A stretch of 42,747 bases of DNA from Hyphomicrobiales bacterium (GCA_021775495.1 JAJFHT010000149.1:1-42747); one strand, 5' to 3'; shown: positions 25,794 to 34,473, numbered from the stretch's first letter. Notes: generated by a model not told the origin, from the letters alone. Translations and numbers: made by a program.

Positions 25794-27370
25794 TAAAGCG
25801 ATTCCAGAAAGGCGATCAGCGCCAGCCGGTCCACTGCCTCCAGGTTGGCAAACCCGTCCCTGGCGGATTGCGCCTCGCCGCCATGCCAGAGGATTGCTTC
25901 GGTCAGATTGCGGGCCCGGCCGTCATGCAGGAAAAATGTGTGCCCACTCACTGTTTGTGTCAATCCAATGCCCCAAAGCGGTGGCGTACGCCACTCTTTC
26001 CCGCTCGCATCACCGGCGGTCATTCCGTCGGCAAGCCCCTTGCCCATGTCATGCAGCAGAAAATCGGAATATGGCCAGATAAGTTGAAAGCGCAATGCTT
26101 TCCCGGGTGCCTGTCGGCTTGTGACATATTTGGGCCGGTGACACGAAACACATCCCAATGCGTAGAAGATCTGCTTTCCGGACAGCACCTTTGGATCACC
26201 TACATTCCTGCGCGCCGGAACAGCCAGATTTTGCGAATAGAAGGTGACCAGCCCGAGGACTGGATCCGGTGCTTCGGTATCTCCGAGTGATGTTTGCACA
26301 CCAGTGGCGGCCTCAAGACAGGCCGTCTGTGCAGCCGTGCAATCACCATGATGAACCGGCACCAACGGATTTGATATTCCGATATCGCCGGCAAAGGCAC
26401 CTGCACTTTGTGCCTTTACGGATGGATTGGATGCCTTCCAGCCAAACCGGCCAAGAAGCAACTGTCCTGATCCGGCATCCCTCAGCCATGAGGGCCGACC
26501 GGAGATTCCGTCACCATTGGCATCATCCGGATCTGCACCCGACAGGATATCGGCAGTCGCTATCTGTTCGATCAGTCCGAGACCCGGCATTTGCGGTGCG
26601 ACCCGCGGCGAAAACTGCACATCGTCTCGCATCGGTCCATATGCCAGGTCAGCGACCGAGTAGGATGGCCGGCGCAACGAAACAATGGTGCCGTCGCCGA
26701 GTGTTACGTGCTCTTCTGCATATTCGATGACCATACGGCCCTCGCTTGGAACTCCCGGAATGGCGAGATCCTGGAACTGCGTTCCGTACGCCGGTTCGGG
26801 GAACAACAGGACAGATCGATCCTCATGCGCCGCTCTTTGCTCCGCAGTGCGCGGCGGAACAGCCAGGCGCAAAAACATTGATGTCGCGTCTCGGTCACCT
26901 TCCGGCGGATGGCCGCGCCCATCCTTGATGTGGCAGCTTTGACAGGCCCGCGCATTGAAAAGCGGACCAAGACCGTCGGACGCCGCCGTCGATGCCGGAG
27001 ATGTGACCCATAATTTGCGAAACAGGGCGTTGCCCAGTTTGAAACGTTCCTGGTCCGCAAAGCTCAAATTGGAGGAAAAATGGGAGAATGCATCCCTGTT
27101 GATTTTTTTCCGGGATGTCGTTGCGCCGGCCGACATCGCTTCGAATGGTTCGGGTGCTGAAAAGTCCGCAGTCGGTTGAGTTACCCTTTTAACCCTAAGT
27201 CGATCAGCTTCGGAAAGATCATTGCGGACCTGCCTGGATGGCAGCAGTTCCGTACCGATTTGCGCCCAACCAACTGCCGACCCGAATACTGTTACAAGAA
27301 GAGCAACAGCGCAGACGCGGCGTGCGGTTAGTACCGTTGCTGTTTTGACTCGCCCGTTACGTTTGGGCAT
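25793..27370 (-). CDS. Di-heme oxidoreductase (DHOR-type c cytochrome)
   Basis: A 525-residue periplasmic protein with a signal peptide ending near Val-Gly-Trp-Ala-Gln, residue 37. It has two c-type heme motifs, Cys-Gln-Ser-Cys-His at 143-147 and Cys-Val-Ser-Cys-His at 407-411, spaced as in the DHOR (DUF1111) family, which is distantly related to di-heme peroxidases. Conserved surroundings include Leu-Gly-Pro-Leu-Phe-Asn and, near the end, His-Asp-Gly-Arg-Ala-Arg-Asn-Leu-Thr-Glu-Ala-Ile. GGAG lies 7 bases before the ATG. Its place between two imelysins suggests redox handling of iron in the periplasm, for example Fe(II)/Fe(III) conversion during uptake. This is inference from context. Confidence 0.92.
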   Translation of the reverse strand: MPKRNGRVKTATVLTARRVCAVALLVTVFGSAVGWAQIGTELLPSRQVRNDLSEADRLRVKRVTQPTADFSAPEPFEAMSAGATTSRKKINRDAFSHFSSNLSFADQERFKLGNALFRKLWVTSPASTAASDGLGPLFNARACQSCHIKDGRGHPPEGDRDATSMFLRLAVPPRTAEQRAAHEDRSVLLFPEPAYGTQFQDLAIPGVPSEGRMVIEYAEEHVTLGDGTIVSLRRPSYSVADLAYGPMRDDVQFSPRVAPQMPGLGLIEQIATADILSGADPDDANGDGISGRPSWLRDAGSGQLLLGRFGWKASNPSVKAQSAGAFAGDIGISNPLVPVHHGDCTAAQTACLEAATGVQTSLGDTEAPDPVLGLVTFYSQNLAVPARRNVGDPKVLSGKQIFYALGCVSCHRPKYVTSRQAPGKALRFQLIWPYSDFLLHDMGKGLADGMTAGDASGKEWRTPPLWGIGLTQTVSGHTFFLHDGRARNLTEAILWHGGEAQSARDGFANLEAVDRLALIAFLESL

Positions 27371-27408
27371 CGTTACTCCAATTCAGAAGTCGTAAGAGTT
27401 GTGATCGG

Positions 27409-28521
27409 TCAATTCTTCGTCGAAAACTCAAAGGATTTTGTCAGTCTGAACCCGATTTTGTGACCACGGGCTCCACCCTCGCTGGTGTGTGCATAACCGA
27501 GACTGAGGTCGATACCATTGTCGAACTCATAACCGCCGGAAGCCTGAACCAGATAGTCATTTACTGCACCGCCCGCAGACATATCCATTCGACGCAAGGT
27601 ACCAGCGAGTTCAGCGTGCCACGGACCGTGGCCAAGCGACATACCCGATGTCAGATAGAGCGAGTCATCGGCCGAAGCCCCTGCGTTGGCCAGATAGGCA
27701 ACTTCGCCAGTCAGGCCCAATGTGACCCCGTTACCCAGATCCATCTCCCGAGCAAGGCCGGCAACATATCCGTTTTCCGCTCTGACATTGCCGATACCGG
27801 GTGACAGATGTCGATATGCCAAATGCCAGGAAAAGCCCTGAAGCCCGGGAATTTCGGACCCGTCAACCGAGACCGAAAAATTGTCGAACCGCTCTGTGTT
27901 TGCCGCGCCGCCGTCGCTTCTCCGCGTTGGACCACGGCGGGTGAAAAGCGAATCCGACAGGAAAGTTGTGTCGGCGAAAAAGATATTGGCGCCGACAACA
28001 ATCGTTCCGGCGTACATGTTCTGAAAGGCGTAAGACCCGCCAAACCCGATCATCTCGGCCAGTTCATAATCTTCAGCAAAATCGACGCCATAAACACCGG
28101 GTGTGTTATCCCAGGCAGTTCCGAAACCAGGCCCGAACTTACCTGCCACGATTGATGCGTTGCCGATATCGACCTGAGCATTGAGAACCTCGACATAAAG
28201 GCCCTGATCCCCAAAGAATCGGTCTGTACTCGGGCGCGGATTCTTTACGGGTTCAAATGTCAGGCCGGCATTGATGGAGAAATATGACGTCAGTGCCACC
28301 ATCATCGCCAACTCGCCATTGAGGTAAAAATCGTTCAACTCGTTGGCGGGATCCGTCGAACTGAACACAAGATCATCACTGAGTTCGAATGTCAGTTCAC
28401 CTTCCACATAAGGGTAAGAAACGTTTTCGGTATCACCGCCGTTGTCTTCGGCAATCGAAAATTCGGGCGCAAGAAAGGCTGCGGCGCACAGAGTCGCCGC
28501 AAAAACACTGCGGATATTCAT
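27409..28521 (-). CDS. LbtU-like outer-membrane beta-barrel (siderophore porin family)
   Basis: A 370-residue exported protein with a signal peptide (cleavage near Ser-Ile-Ala-Glu, residues 23-26). The mature protein is acidic and made of alternating amphipathic beta strands ending in an aromatic C-terminal strand (Lys-Ser-Phe-Glu-Phe-Ser), as expected for an outer-membrane barrel. Internal pieces such as Tyr-Val-Glu-Val-Leu-Asn-Ala-Gln-Val and Gly-Lys-Phe-Gly-Pro-Gly-Phe-Gly resemble LbtU-family proteins. Legionella LbtU is a TonB-independent siderophore receptor. No plug domain or TonB box is visible. In this operon it probably provides the outer-membrane entry step for an iron compound; specificity is unknown. 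Confidence 0.75.
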   Translation of the reverse strand: MNIRSVFAATLCAAAFLAPEFSIAEDNGGDTENVSYPYVEGELTFELSDDLVFSSTDPANELNDFYLNGELAMMVALTSYFSINAGLTFEPVKNPRPSTDRFFGDQGLYVEVLNAQVDIGNASIVAGKFGPGFGTAWDNTPGVYGVDFAEDYELAEMIGFGGSYAFQNMYAGTIVVGANIFFADTTFLSDSLFTRRGPTRRSDGGAANTERFDNFSVSVDGSEIPGLQGFSWHLAYRHLSPGIGNVRAENGYVAGLAREMDLGNGVTLGLTGEVAYLANAGASADDSLYLTSGMSLGHGPWHAELAGTLRRMDMSAGGAVNDYLVQASGGYEFDNGIDLSLGYAHTSEGGARGHKIGFRLTKSFEFSTKN

Positions 28522-28540
28522 GGGATTTACTTTCGTGGTT

Positions 28541-28557
28541 GCCCCTCGTCCGGGGGC
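28541..28557 (-). promoter_or_regulatory. Small intercistronic hairpin between imelysin and LbtU-like genes
   Basis: GCCCC at 28541-28545 pairs with GGGGC at 28553-28557 around a 7-base loop, within the 42-bp gap between the two genes. No T tract follows in the reading direction, so it is not a terminator. It might adjust message stability or downstream translation; the role is a guess. Confidence 0.4.
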
Positions 28558-28563
28558 GTTGGA

Positions 28564-29844
28564 TTACTGAAAAACGGCGTTGGGATTGTCGAGGCTGTCA
28601 GAACTCTCGAAATCAATGTTCGCGAGAGACAGCACGGCAACCGCCCGTTCGATCGACCGGGTTTGATCAATCAGTGCATCGATGGCCGCCTGGACAACCT
28701 TGTTCCCTGCTAAGTTTCCTTCGGCGATCATTTGATCATAGGCCTCAACGGTTTCCGCCCGTTTTGCCAATGCCTGCATGCTGGCGAGGGTGGCATCCAG
28801 TTTGGCACGCAATTCGGCGTCGACATTTGGATCGACACGGTTGATTGCCTCGGAGATGGATGGTCCCTGCACCACACTCCCGTCCGGTCTGCTGTATGTT
28901 CCGAGATAGACATTGCGGATGCCGATCACATCATTGAGATGTGAAGCGTGGGTGTTGTCAGAAAAGCAGTCATGCTCTTCTTCCGGATCGTGCAACAACA
29001 ACCCCAGTTTCATCCGTTCTCCGGCAAGCTCACCATAGGACAGGGATCCCATTCCGGTGAGAATCACCGAGAGCCCGGCATTCGGGTCCCCGTCCAATAG
29101 GGCTGCGCGGGCGGCTCCTTTCGCCGTCCAGTTTGAAACCATTTCTTCGAGATCTGAGACAAGCAGATCCGATGCCGCTGCCAGATATGACGATCGGCGA
29201 TCGCAATTGCCTCCAGTGCAGTCGGCCGCATCAAAATCAGTGTAAGGACGCTGCCCTTTTCCTGGGGCGGTTCCGTTGGTGTCTTGCCCCCAAAGCAAAA
29301 ATTCGATGGCATGGTAGCCGGATGCCACGTTCGCCTCTATTCCTCCCGCCTCATGCAGCACAGATGACAATAGTTCAGGCGTTATCGCGCTGACATCAAC
29401 CGGCTTTCCGTTCACCGATATAGTCAAATTCGCGACGATGTTCGCAGTGTAGAGTGTGTTCTCGTCGGACTCAGTGCCATAAGCTGCGACCACATAGTCA
29501 ATCAGCCCCTCATCCAGGGGCCAGGCATTTACCCGGCCCTCCCAATCATCAACGATGGCGTTTCCGAAGCGATAAACTTCTGTTTGCTGATAGGGAACTC
29601 GCGCGGCGATCCAGGCATTTCTGGCTTCATCCAGCGCAGCGTCTGTCGGCTTTGCAATCAGTTTGTCAATTGCACCGTCCAGAACTTTTGCCGTTGTGAG
29701 GGCGTCCTCGTATTTCGCCAGGGCGATATCCGAATAGGTATTCAGGATTGCCTGTGAACTGGCGTCGGCATTGGCAGGGCCGGACAGGCCAATCAGACAA
29801 ACCACTCCGGCAGCAATCTGCCACATGGCGGGATATCGTTGCAT
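28564..29844 (-). CDS. Imelysin family iron-regulated protein (first copy, IrpA-like)
   Basis: A 426-residue exported protein. The ATG at 29844 is chosen because GGAGA sits 6 bases upstream; an ATG four codons earlier lies next to that site. A signal peptide ends near Pro-Ala-Asn-Ala, residue 26. The imelysin motif is intact: Gly176-Tyr-His178-Ala-Ile-Glu181-Phe-Leu-Leu-Trp-Gly-Gln-Asp. A duplicated helical layout and the Trp-Glu-Gly-Arg-Val-Asn-Ala-Trp-Pro segment are typical of IrpA/ICMP proteins. Relatives are iron-repressed and needed for growth at low iron in some bacteria. It follows a Cys-rich gene by 26 bp, behind an Irr-type box. Confidence 0.93.
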   Translation of the reverse strand: MQRYPAMWQIAAGVVCLIGLSGPANADASSQAILNTYSDIALAKYEDALTTAKVLDGAIDKLIAKPTDAALDEARNAWIAARVPYQQTEVYRFGNAIVDDWEGRVNAWPLDEGLIDYVVAAYGTESDENTLYTANIVANLTISVNGKPVDVSAITPELLSSVLHEAGGIEANVASGYHAIEFLLWGQDTNGTAPGKGQRPYTDFDAADCTGGNCDRRSSYLAAASDLLVSDLEEMVSNWTAKGAARAALLDGDPNAGLSVILTGMGSLSYGELAGERMKLGLLLHDPEEEHDCFSDNTHASHLNDVIGIRNVYLGTYSRPDGSVVQGPSISEAINRVDPNVDAELRAKLDATLASMQALAKRAETVEAYDQMIAEGNLAGNKVVQAAIDALIDQTRSIERAVAVLSLANIDFESSDSLDNPNAVFQ

Positions 29845-29870
29845 TTTTCTCTCCATTTGAATCGATATTC

Positions 29871-30377
29871 CTAGTGAACGGTGTTTGAGTTGCCGCGATT
29901 TACAATGTCATCAACGACATTCACGGGAATCGGCAGCAATTTCTGGTTCATTGATCTCAGTGTCAGCGCAAAGCTGCCGGCAGCCATGGCAACCGCATCG
30001 CAGCGCGTCGGGCAGGTCATCGCATCGAGGCATTTCCTGACGACTAGTTCGTCGCAGTGCTGAGCGCCGGCAATCATCGCCAGGGTAAGACACTCTTCGC
30101 GGCACAGGTGATGTGCCCCGCTCGGAAACGACCTCAAAGGACAGGTCGCACAGCGCCCGACAATGCGGATGTAGTTCGCAAGCTCCGCCACTGCTGATTT
30201 GGCCTGCTCAGCACCAAGTATGCGCTCGTACAGACTCCATGCCAGTTCCCACGGAATGACGGAATTGTTGTCATATCCCGCAATCCAATAGCGATATCCT
30301 TCCAAAACAAGCCGCTCCGGAGTGCGCGCGAGATAGTCTTCATGCCGGTCCAGTCTATCGCGGAGATGCATGGTCAT
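29871..30377 (-). CDS. Cysteine-rich soluble protein of unknown function, first gene of the iron operon
   Basis: I do not recognise this 168-residue protein. It has no signal peptide or membrane helix, so it should be cytoplasmic. The N-terminal half is helical and aromatic (Tyr-Arg-Tyr-Trp-Ile-Ala-Gly-Tyr). The C-terminal half holds eight cysteines within about 65 residues: Cys-Ala-Thr-Cys-Pro, then Leu-Cys-Arg-Glu-Glu-Cys, then single Cys in Gln-His-Cys and Arg-Lys-Cys, then Thr-Cys-Pro-Thr-Arg-Cys. Histidines flank several of them. That pattern suggests metal or Fe-S binding. It leads the imelysin operon directly behind an Irr-like box, so a regulatory or iron-handling role is plausible but unproven. 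The ATG at 30377 has no strong ribosome site; 30371 is an alternative. Confidence 0.8.
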   Translation of the reverse strand: MTMHLRDRLDRHEDYLARTPERLVLEGYRYWIAGYDNNSVIPWELAWSLYERILGAEQAKSAVAELANYIRIVGRCATCPLRSFPSGAHHLCREECLTLAMIAGAQHCDELVVRKCLDAMTCPTRCDAVAMAAGSFALTLRSMNQKLLPIPVNVVDDIVNRGNSNTVH

Positions 30378-30490
30378 GATCGCGCCCTGTCAACATCCGG
30401 TCGGCAAGGCACTTTGGAAGGACGTGCAGACACGGCATTAACTCTCTTTTGCGGAACCGACCCACCCGGCTCCATCTTTGCAACTCGGCC

Positions 30491-30519
30491 ATATGAATTA
30501 ACATGACTATTTTTGTCAA
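30491..30519 (-). promoter_or_regulatory. Candidate sigma-70 promoter of the iron operon
   Basis: Reading leftward, a perfect TTGACA (30519-30514) is followed after 17 bases by TCATAT (30496-30491), a poor -10. It lies between the Irr-like box and the first gene, in an AT-rich stretch. The -35 and spacing are good, the -10 is not, so this is tentative. Apart from this, the Irr box and the adjacent palindrome, the 345-bp gap 30378-30722 shows nothing else I can name. Confidence 0.35.
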
Positions 30520-30526
30520 TATATAA

Positions 30527-30542
30527 ATTGTTGAAAAACAAT
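30527..30542. promoter_or_regulatory. Palindrome next to the Irr-like box
   Basis: ATTGTT-N4-AACAAT is a perfect 6-4-6 inverted repeat 3 bases from the Irr-like box. It differs from the FNR-type TTGAT-N4-ATCAA consensus at one base in each half. It may be a degenerate Fnr-family site, a site for another dimeric regulator, or chance in AT-rich DNA. Confidence 0.35.
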
Positions 30543-30544
30543 AG

Positions 30545-30561
30545 CTTAGAATGATTCTAAA
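30545..30561 (-). promoter_or_regulatory. Irr-type iron control element (ICE)
   Basis: On the minus strand the sequence reads TTTAGAA-TCA-TTCTAA-G, matching the rhizobial iron control element TTTAGAA-N3-TTCTAAA at all but the last base. Irr is a heme-responsive Fur-family regulator that binds such sites and acts when iron is scarce. The site is about 170 bp before the first gene of the imelysin operon and is the only one I noticed in the window. It supports an iron-limitation role for the six genes downstream. Confidence 0.75.
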
Positions 30562-30722
30562 CTAGACCAAATTTCTCATATTATTAGTCAATTAAGTGCT
30601 TTGACGCCGTTCACCGCCGAAATGACGACCAAAGCGGTCAACCACCGATCAGTGAAATTATTCCACAAGATCAATGCATTGAAACGGATGTCTCAGGGAG
30701 AGAATCAACACTGTTACGAATA

Positions 30723-31280
30723 TCAGGGAAACTGCATTTCCTTGAAATTCTCACGCGATGCGGCGAAGGCTGTCGACTTGGCCAGTTTCATGTCACCGGC
30801 GATGAGCGGTGGCGCGACCATGCGGAAATAATTGTCGACCGCGATGATCTTGGTGTCGTCATCTTCGAAACGCGCCGGATAGGGAATGGCCAATCCAAGC
30901 TTGGAGGCCTTGGCGAGCACACCAATGCCGCTGGCGATATAATCCTTGGCGTCCAAGGCCTTGCTGTCCGCCGTGATCCATCCGCGTTCCTTGCTGTGAA
31001 AAAGCGTGCGCAGTTTACGCATTTCCAAGCCGATTTCCTCGGCTTCCTGTTCGGTTTTCCGATCGAGTTTCTTGCCCAGCCAGTCGCACCACAGACCTGC
31101 GGTCAAGCCGAACACAAAGCCACCAAACCACGGGAAGGTAGTGACGCCGATCGCAACGGAAAACCAGCCGATATGAGCCTGTTCCGGGTCGTAACCTCTG
31201 CCCACGAACCAGGGTTCCAGCACAACCGCAACCAGAAAGACGGACAGGCACAACATCGCCCAGCGGAGAAATTTTATCAT
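30723..31280 (-). CDS. Small membrane protein of unknown function
   Basis: A 185-residue protein from the ATG at 31280, preceded by a GGGAAG-type ribosome site; a longer frame to 31457 overlaps the end of the channel gene and is rejected. Two hydrophobic helices occupy about residues 5-25 and 38-65, with a Gly-Tyr-Asp-Pro-Glu-Gln-Ala turn between. A cytoplasmic tail of about 120 residues follows. The tail starts with a charged Lys-Lys-Leu-Asp-Arg-Lys-Thr-Glu-Gln-Glu coiled segment and then Trp-Ile-Thr-Ala-Asp-Ser-Lys-Ala. I recognise no family. It lies 124 bp downstream of the MscS-type channel on the same strand and may be co-expressed with it. Confidence 0.75.
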   Translation of the reverse strand: MIKFLRWAMLCLSVFLVAVVLEPWFVGRGYDPEQAHIGWFSVAIGVTTFPWFGGFVFGLTAGLWCDWLGKKLDRKTEQEAEEIGLEMRKLRTLFHSKERGWITADSKALDAKDYIASGIGVLAKASKLGLAIPYPARFEDDDTKIIAVDNYFRMVAPPLIAGDMKLAKSTAFAASRENFKEMQFP

Positions 31281-31404
31281 GCTTCCCAGATACGCTGAGT
31301 CGATGGCATTTGTGTAGCCCCCTGCCCCTGCGGAAAGAAACGGAAAGGCAGGCATACACAGATTGTTCGCCGGCGAAGCTGTTGAAGTGCAATAGAACGA
31401 ACAG

Positions 31405-33669
31405 TCAGGTTTTCGCGGCTTCCGGCTTTTCAGCCGCGTCCGCAGCCCCGGCGGCAATCGCTGTTTTTTGCGGCCCGGTCAGATCTGATTTATCTTCCAG
31501 GCCGGGAATCTGAACCCGAACTTCCTTGCGGGCAAATTGTATGCCTGCTTCGTCAAGGGCCTTTTGCACCCTTGCATATATGTCCTTGCGGATGATCCAT
31601 TGCGCACCGGGTTTGGTCATGAATTTTCCGCGGATGACGATCCCAACATCATCGACTGCGTAAACTCCCTGGCTTTTGAACGTCTGGAACATATCGTCCG
31701 CATACGGCGCATCCAGCATGTCCTGGCCGACCTTCTTGAAGATCTTCTTGATCCTGTTGACATCGGTTTCGAACGGGAAAGTGAATTTGAGCTTCATGAT
31801 CACCCAGTCACGGGAATTGTTGGTGACCTTGGGAATCTCGCCATAGGGCACGGTATGGATGGGCCCGGTGTGATGGCGCAACTGCAGCGAGCGGACCGAC
31901 AGTTTCTCAACTGTTCCCACCGTGTCGCCGATGACAAGATACTCGCCGACCCGGAAGGCATCATCGATCAGAAAGAAAATTCCCGAGACGACATCCCGCA
32001 CCAGCGTCTGCGCACCGAATCCGATGGCAATACCGACAATACCGGCGCCAGCCAACAACGGTGTGATATCGATGCCAAGATTGCCCAACGCCACCAGAAC
32101 CGTCATGGCAATGATGCCGGTCTGTACGACCAATCTGATCATCGGCAACACGGTCGACAGGCGTGACCCGCCCTGACCGCCACCCTCGCCCCCGCCTGGC
32201 TCGTCCGCAGAAAGGTCGATTCCAGCAGCGGTCTGTTCGGCTGCAAGCTTGCGGTTGAGCAGCAGCGTGACAACTTCCCAAACAAGATATCCGGTTGCCA
32301 GTATGAACAGGGCCTCGAAAAAACGTCCGGCAAACTGAACACCCAGTCCTGCCGAAGCAAGATTGGAGAAATCGATTCCCCATTGTCCGGCGATCAACAT
32401 GATCACGATGCCGAACACGATCACCCGCCCGATCCGGACATAACTGCGTTTGGACGAACGATAGGCCTTTTCTGCAACAACTCCCTCGCCCTGCATCGGA
32501 GGGACCAGGTGACGGACCAGTCCGCGAACCATTGTATCGAGTACCGGCGCCATGGCGACCAGAGCCAGAGTGATGAAGTGACGCCCCCCCTGCAGCAGGT
32601 GGAACATCTTCTGCGATACCAGAATCTCGACCAGCAGCCAGACAGCGACGATCATGAAGATCATGAAAGCCGGATAGGCCCGGGCCGTGCGAACTTCCGT
32701 TTGTGTCACATCTTCATCATTGCCGATCAGCATTTTTGTGATGCCGGTGCGGGCGCGATAGACGATGACACCGAGCCAGGTGAAGATCGCCAGATTGAGC
32801 CAGAAACCCAACCGGGTTTCTCCCATCGGAACACCATTCATGGTAGAAAAATTCACAATGAAAATTGAAAACCCGGCAAGAATCGCAATGCCGAGCTGAC
32901 TGCGATGCAGATATTTTGCCGTCCATTCATCGGCATAAAGCAGCCGCATATTCGGAGATTTGGGCGACAGAAGAAACCGCGAGAATGCAGCGGCCGCCAG
33001 AGGAACAACGACGAGATTGAACATGAACAGCCGCGCAAAGGGGTAGTCCTGTTCGTCGAGAATGGCGCGGTTCACCGTAATCGACACGATGAGGTAGACC
33101 ACGAGCGAAAGCAGATCAACGGCAAGCCTGACCGCCAAAGTCTGCATTGTTTCCCGCAAACTGGACGTGTCGTTGATCTCTCGTTTGAATTTCTGCAGCG
33201 GGCTCCGGAGAACAAGAAAATAGGCAATCAGTCCGGCAACAACGCCGGCGAACAATCCGAAAAAGAATTTTGCTATGCCGCCATACCCGCGATCCTCGGC
33301 AAATGCGCTGAAAGCACGAAACAACCCGTTGCCAAGCAAAGGCACCCGAACAACGGCATCGAGTATCGCGTCAGATACCCCTGTCCCCCAACTGGCGACC
33401 AATTCGGAAATCGCAGCACCCCCGTCATTTGATTGTGCCGACTTGTCCCTGGCGACGGAGTCCAGATGTTGCAGCAACAATTGCCTGACTTCCTGATCGC
33501 TCAAACGCGACACAAGTTCCCGCACGGTTTCGGGAGTGAGGTTTGCCGGCAGTGAAACGGCCGATTGCGCGGGTTCACCGGATCCGGTCAGCGCCATGGT
33601 CTGTGCGGAGGCCTGCGCGACCCAGATCAAGCTCAAAAGAACCACAAAGGCCCGTATCATCCGGTGCAT
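31405..33669 (-). CDS. Large MscS-family mechanosensitive channel
   Basis: A 754-residue inner-membrane protein, much longer than E. coli MscS (about 286) and closer to the multi-helix MscK/YbdG-like members. A signal peptide (to about residue 22) and a periplasmic domain precede roughly ten helices. The conserved MscS core is at about 515-620. It contains the pore helix Gly-Ala-Gly-Ile-Val-Gly-Ile-Ala-Ile-Gly-Phe-Gly-Ala-Gln (541-554) and the beta domain with Val-Gly-Glu-Tyr and Val-Pro-Tyr-Gly-Glu. A Gly-rich linker (about 491-502) precedes the core. It presumably opens under membrane tension on hypo-osmotic shock. GGAGGA lies 6 bases before the ATG. Confidence 0.93.
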   Translation of the reverse strand: MHRMIRAFVVLLSLIWVAQASAQTMALTGSGEPAQSAVSLPANLTPETVRELVSRLSDQEVRQLLLQHLDSVARDKSAQSNDGGAAISELVASWGTGVSDAILDAVVRVPLLGNGLFRAFSAFAEDRGYGGIAKFFFGLFAGVVAGLIAYFLVLRSPLQKFKREINDTSSLRETMQTLAVRLAVDLLSLVVYLIVSITVNRAILDEQDYPFARLFMFNLVVVPLAAAAFSRFLLSPKSPNMRLLYADEWTAKYLHRSQLGIAILAGFSIFIVNFSTMNGVPMGETRLGFWLNLAIFTWLGVIVYRARTGITKMLIGNDEDVTQTEVRTARAYPAFMIFMIVAVWLLVEILVSQKMFHLLQGGRHFITLALVAMAPVLDTMVRGLVRHLVPPMQGEGVVAEKAYRSSKRSYVRIGRVIVFGIVIMLIAGQWGIDFSNLASAGLGVQFAGRFFEALFILATGYLVWEVVTLLLNRKLAAEQTAAGIDLSADEPGGGEGGGQGGSRLSTVLPMIRLVVQTGIIAMTVLVALGNLGIDITPLLAGAGIVGIAIGFGAQTLVRDVVSGIFFLIDDAFRVGEYLVIGDTVGTVEKLSVRSLQLRHHTGPIHTVPYGEIPKVTNNSRDWVIMKLKFTFPFETDVNRIKKIFKKVGQDMLDAPYADDMFQTFKSQGVYAVDDVGIVIRGKFMTKPGAQWIIRKDIYARVQKALDEAGIQFARKEVRVQIPGLEDKSDLTGPQKTAIAAGAADAAEKPEAAKT

Positions 33670-33880
33670 TCAAAGTCCTCCCACCCGGCCACAACGTCTG
33701 CCGAACACCTACTTTATCGACCAAAACCACGCAATTGCACGATAATTGCAAATGACCTCAACTGGCTGGTGCTGCATCAAAGGCAAATCGCGACTCTACC
33801 GATTTTCCATTGCAGCAAATCGGACGCGAAGATAACCTCATCCGGTCCCGTAAACATTTTCCATCAAAACGGCAGAAAAC

Positions 33881-34462
33881 ATGAGCGCCTGGATCAAAAT
33901 GGTCGCACCGGAAGACGCGACGGGTGTCCTGAAAGAGATGTACGCCAAGGCGCAGACGCCCGCTGGCACCGTCGACAACGTCATGCGCGCCCATTCCCTG
34001 CGGCCGCACACCATGGACGGCCATCTGGTACTCTACCGTTCGGTGCTGCACAATCCGGACAACACCCTGCCATTCTGGTTTCTGGAAATGGTCGCGTCCT
34101 ATACGTCGGTGGTAAACAAATGCGACTACAGCCTGACCCATCATTTCGCCAATGCCAGACGTCTGTTGAAAGATAAAAAGCGTTCGGATGCCATCTGGGC
34201 GGCCTTTCATGCCGGCACACCAGAAGATGTGTTTGACGGCAAGGAACTGGCGCTTTTGCGTTATGCAGCGAAACTGACGGCCAGTGTCGCTGCAATGGAA
34301 AAAACCGACATCGATGCCCTGCGCAACGCCGGATGCGGCGATGGTGAGATCCTCGAGGTCAACCAGGTCTGCGCCTATTTCAACTATTCGAACCGTTTGC
34401 TGAACGGCCTCGGTGTCACCACCGAAGGCGATGTGATCGGCTACTATCAGGAAGACGAATGA
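33881..34462 (+). CDS. AhpD/carboxymuconolactone decarboxylase-like protein with one active-site Cys
   Basis: A 193-residue all-helical protein of the AhpD-like superfamily, close to the 'uncharacterised peroxidase-related' group. The active-site region reads Asn-Lys-Cys81-Asp-Tyr-Ser84-Leu-Thr-His87-His88. AhpD-type enzymes have Cys-x-x-Cys-x-x-His, so the second Cys is Ser here while the histidines are kept. A disulfide-based peroxidase reaction by the usual mechanism is therefore unlikely. It overlaps the next gene's ribosome site and lies 11 bp before its chosen start, so the two form a pair. The start region has only a weak ribosome site. Exact function unknown. Confidence 0.83.
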   Translation: MSAWIKMVAPEDATGVLKEMYAKAQTPAGTVDNVMRAHSLRPHTMDGHLVLYRSVLHNPDNTLPFWFLEMVASYTSVVNKCDYSLTHHFANARRLLKDKKRSDAIWAAFHAGTPEDVFDGKELALLRYAAKLTASVAAMEKTDIDALRNAGCGDGEILEVNQVCAYFNYSNRLLNGLGVTTEGDVIGYYQEDE

Positions 34463-34473
34463 GGAGTGTCAGC

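Noticed and set aside
30601-30831. Plus-strand open frame of 76 codons in the iron operon upstream region
   Set aside because: It starts with TTG without a ribosome site, overlaps the end of the minus-strand membrane protein gene and has no recognisable features.
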